In this document: positions 5,999 through 7,550 of the stretch, in pieces
Position numbering within the stretch: the stretch's first letter is position 1
Layout: each line of letters starts with the position of its first letter
NCBI GenBank assembly: GCA_006954465.1
Contig: LVVU01000055.1
Coordinates: 1 to 7,550 of the forward strand
DNA length: 7,550 bases
Direction of reading: 5' to 3'
From: Candidatus Methanoprimaticola hominis
Lineage (GTDB): Archaea > Thermoplasmatota > Thermoplasmata > Methanomassiliicoccales > Methanomethylophilaceae
Notes under the pieces: model-generated
Databases searched by the model: none
What the model saw: the letters and a program-made list of their open reading frames with translations, nothing else
What the model was told of the DNA's origin: nothing
Program-made: the position numbers and the translations under genes

Positions 5999-6552
5999 GC
6001 CTGTACCCCCATGCTGTGGCCATGAGTGCCGATGAGTTCATGTCGTGGTCTGACGCCATGATTAACGACCTTCTGAGCTCCGGTACCAAGAAGACCATAG
6101 ACGAGCTGACCGGACCTATCTGGGCCTGGGCTATGAAGAACTCCATGCACCCTCTGCACTGGGGTCTCGCCTGCTGCGCCCTCGAGATGGCCGCCGCGTC
6201 CGCTCCCAGATACGATGCCGAGCGTTACGGAATGATCTACCGTTCCTCGCCCAGGCAGACCGACATCCTGCTGGTCAACGGCTGGATCTCCAAGAAGATC
6301 CGTCCCGACCTCAGGCGTCTCTACGAACAGATCCCCAACCCCAAGTGGGTCGTCGCCATGGGCGAGTGCGCCATCTCCGGCGGACCCTGGTACGACTCCT
6401 ACAACACCGTGCAGGGCCTGGACCAGATTGTCCCGGTCGATATCTACATCCCCGGATGCCCCGCACGTCCCGACGCGATGATCGACGGCTTCATGCTGCT
6501 CCAGAAGAAGATCGAGGACTACTTCAGGAGAGGCGTCTTCATGGAGGACTGA
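5989..6552 (+). CDS. fpoB: FpoB/NuoB-like subunit carrying cluster N2
   Basis: 187-residue subunit of the peripheral arm that holds the terminal [4Fe-4S] cluster (N2 type) next to the electron-acceptor site. The four ligands are visible: adjacent Cys62-Cys63 in GLACCALEMA, Cys127 in MGECAISGG, and Cys157 in IPGCPARPDAM. Other family blocks include APRYDAERYG, SPRQTDILLVNG and VPVDIYIPGCP. The start is chosen at ATG 5989 by its GGAGG seven bases upstream; it overlaps the end of fpoA by ten bases. fpoC begins two bases after its stop. Electrons reaching this cluster would come from reduced ferredoxin or an unidentified donor module, because this lineage is reported to lack the F420H2-oxidising FpoF (literature knowledge, not visible here). 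Confidence 0.97.
   Translation: MDMSLYPHAVAMSADEFMSWSDAMINDLLSSGTKKTIDELTGPIWAWAMKNSMHPLHWGLACCALEMAAASAPRYDAERYGMIYRSSPRQTDILLVNGWISKKIRPDLRRLYEQIPNPKWVVAMGECAISGGPWYDSYNTVQGLDQIVPVDIYIPGCPARPDAMIDGFMLLQKKIEDYFRRGVFMED
6543..6547 (+). promoter_or_regulatory. Shine-Dalgarno site of fpoC
   Basis: GGAGG inside the last codons of fpoB, seven bases before ATG 6555. It confirms the fpoC start and matches the spacing seen for fpoB. Confidence 0.8.
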
Positions 6553-6554
6553 AG

Positions 6555-7025
6555 ATGGATACATCGGCAGTCTACCAGGCGCCCACCGAGGATGAGGTCA
6601 AAACGCTTCTCACCGAGAAATTCCCCCAGGTGGAGGTCACTGGCACCGAGACCCGCAGGGTCTATGCCAAGGCTCCCAAGGAGATCTCCAAGGAGGTCTG
6701 CGTGTTCATCCACGACAACCTGACGTTCGAGCACTGCTCCACCGTCATCGGTGTCGACTACGTCGATCACCTCACCGTCGTCTATCACCTGTCCAACTAC
6801 TGGAACGGACTCATGATCGAGCTCTCCGTCGACCTTCCTTCCGATGACCCGCACATCGATTCCGTCGCGCTCATCTGGCAGGGAGCCAACTGGCACGAGA
6901 GGGAGACCTGGGAGCTCTTCGGTATCGTCTTCGACGGTCACCCCAGGCTCGAGAGGCTCCTCACGCCCGAGACCTACGAGTTCTTCCCGTTCAGGAAATC
7001 CTACAAGCTCAGGGGGCAGGAGTGA
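6555..7025 (+). CDS. fpoC: FpoC/NuoC-like 30-kDa subunit
   Basis: 156-residue homologue of the NuoC/FpoC/NDUFS3 (30 kDa) subunit, a cofactor-free part of the peripheral arm that packs against FpoB and FpoD. The hallmark is at 110-130, GANWHERETWELFG then IVFDGHP, matching the family pattern ERE-x2-(D/E) followed by GHP. It is followed by LERLLTPE and FFPFRKSYKL. Where most members have an Arg or Lys before the final hydrophobic pair of the signature, this one reads LERLL. The N-terminal half (CVFIHDNLTFEHCSTVIG, 49-66) fits the family's ferredoxin-like fold. It starts two bases after the fpoB stop, and fpoD follows one base after its own stop, consistent with co-translation of a stoichiometric complex. 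Confidence 0.96.
   Translation: MDTSAVYQAPTEDEVKTLLTEKFPQVEVTGTETRRVYAKAPKEISKEVCVFIHDNLTFEHCSTVIGVDYVDHLTVVYHLSNYWNGLMIELSVDLPSDDPHIDSVALIWQGANWHERETWELFGIVFDGHPRLERLLTPETYEFFPFRKSYKLRGQE
7018..7022 (+). promoter_or_regulatory. Shine-Dalgarno site of fpoD
   Basis: AGGAG four bases before ATG 7027, overlapping the end of fpoC. The spacing is a little short but workable. Confidence 0.65.
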
Positions 7026-7026
7026 A

Positions 7027-7550
7027 ATGACCGATTCATTAGCACCTATCGTCGCGGCCGAAGAGAAGCTGAAGGCCGAGTCCGACAAGATGGGAATGGA
7101 CAAGATGTGGATCATCATGGGTCCGCAGCACCCGTTCTCGCACGGACTCTGGACCCTGAAGATCCAGGTCGATGGAGAGATCTGCATCGATGCGGACCCC
7201 ATCGTCGGATACCTGCACAGGGGCTGGGAGAAGGAGACCGAGAACAGGACCTATCCCAAGATCATCCCCATGGCGGACCGTCTCTGCTACGCCGCTTCCA
7301 TGACGTACACCCACCTGTACTGCATGACCGTCGAGAAGGCACTGGGAATGGACATCCCCGAGAAGGCCAAGTACATCAGGATCGTCTCGGACGAGATCTG
7401 CCGTATCCAGTCCCACCTCATGTGGCTCGCCGCCGTCGGTACCGACCTCGGTAACCTGACCGTGTTCCTCTGGGCCATGAGGGAGAGGGAGTACTTCCTC
7501 GATCTCAACGTCAAGCTGTGCGGTGCCAGGATGACCACCAACTACCCGAG
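7027..7550 (+). CDS. fpoD: FpoD/NuoD-like 49-kDa subunit (3' partial)
   Basis: First 174 residues of the NuoD/FpoD/NDUFS2 (49 kDa) subunit, which is related to the large subunit of NiFe hydrogenases and forms the electron-acceptor cavity with FpoB. Diagnostic segments are MGPQHPFSHG (31-40), IVGYLHRGWEKETE (59-72), MADRLCY (82-88), and the helix YIRIVSDEICRIQSHLMWL (beginning near residue 118). His39 and Tyr88 align with the two residues that bind the quinone head group in bacterial complex I (His38 and Tyr87 of Thermus Nqo4). The common DRLDY reads DRLCY, and the usual Ser after QHP is Phe37. About 24 residues precede the first conserved motif. The gene leaves the window on the right; the 3' half and the rest of the operon are not visible. 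Confidence 0.96.
   Translation, partial: MTDSLAPIVAAEEKLKAESDKMGMDKMWIIMGPQHPFSHGLWTLKIQVDGEICIDADPIVGYLHRGWEKETENRTYPKIIPMADRLCYAASMTYTHLYCMTVEKALGMDIPEKAKYIRIVSDEICRIQSHLMWLAAVGTDLGNLTVFLWAMREREYFLDLNVKLCGARMTTNYP

Overview
The window looks like the genome of a methanogenic archaeon of the order Methanomassiliicoccales (class Thermoplasmata), probably a GC-rich relative of Methanomethylophilus. Four things point there: a methanogenesis marker protein 11 homologue, a B12-binding radical SAM protein of the Thermoplasma Ta0216 type, the first genes of an Fpo-like (complex I-like) operon, and a bacterial-type FolD. The lineage call is inference from gene content; no rRNA gene is present. All nine terminators I can assign or infer are TGA.

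Left block (1 to about 4703, plus strand): five closely packed genes that look like one transcription unit. They are folD (5' end outside the window), kptA (RNA 2'-phosphotransferase, ATGA overlap with folD), methanogenesis marker 11 (TGATG overlap with kptA), uppS (cis-prenyltransferase, 4-nt gap) and a B12-binding radical SAM gene (4-nt gap). Two of the five have a reading-frame anomaly. Marker 11 needs one extra base near 2027 to reach its natural C-terminus and stop at 2160-2162; as given, it runs into uppS and mimics a fusion. The radical SAM gene has no in-frame stop at its end, so its frame stays open through the antisense of proC and through fpoA to 5998. Both anomalies fall on the same octamer, ACCGATCA, and these are the only two in-frame CGA codons I found in the window.

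Middle (4676-5479, minus strand): proC, pyrroline-5-carboxylate reductase, converges on the radical SAM gene with no spacer. A 156-nt AT-richer divergent intergenic region (5480-5635) follows. It holds a TATA box placed for a leaderless fpoA transcript, a second TATA-like run, and two short inverted repeats.

Right block (5636-7550, plus strand): fpoA, fpoB, fpoC and the first part of fpoD, in the canonical complex I order with tight spacing and good Shine-Dalgarno sites for the internal genes. In this lineage the complex is thought to be a proton- or ion-pumping oxidoreductase working with reduced ferredoxin and a heterodisulfide reductase, without the FpoF input module.

I see no mobile element, CRISPR array, tRNA, rRNA or defence system. 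The most useful observations are the paired frame anomalies, the fpo promoter architecture, and the neighbourhood of the uncharacterised marker 11 and radical SAM genes.
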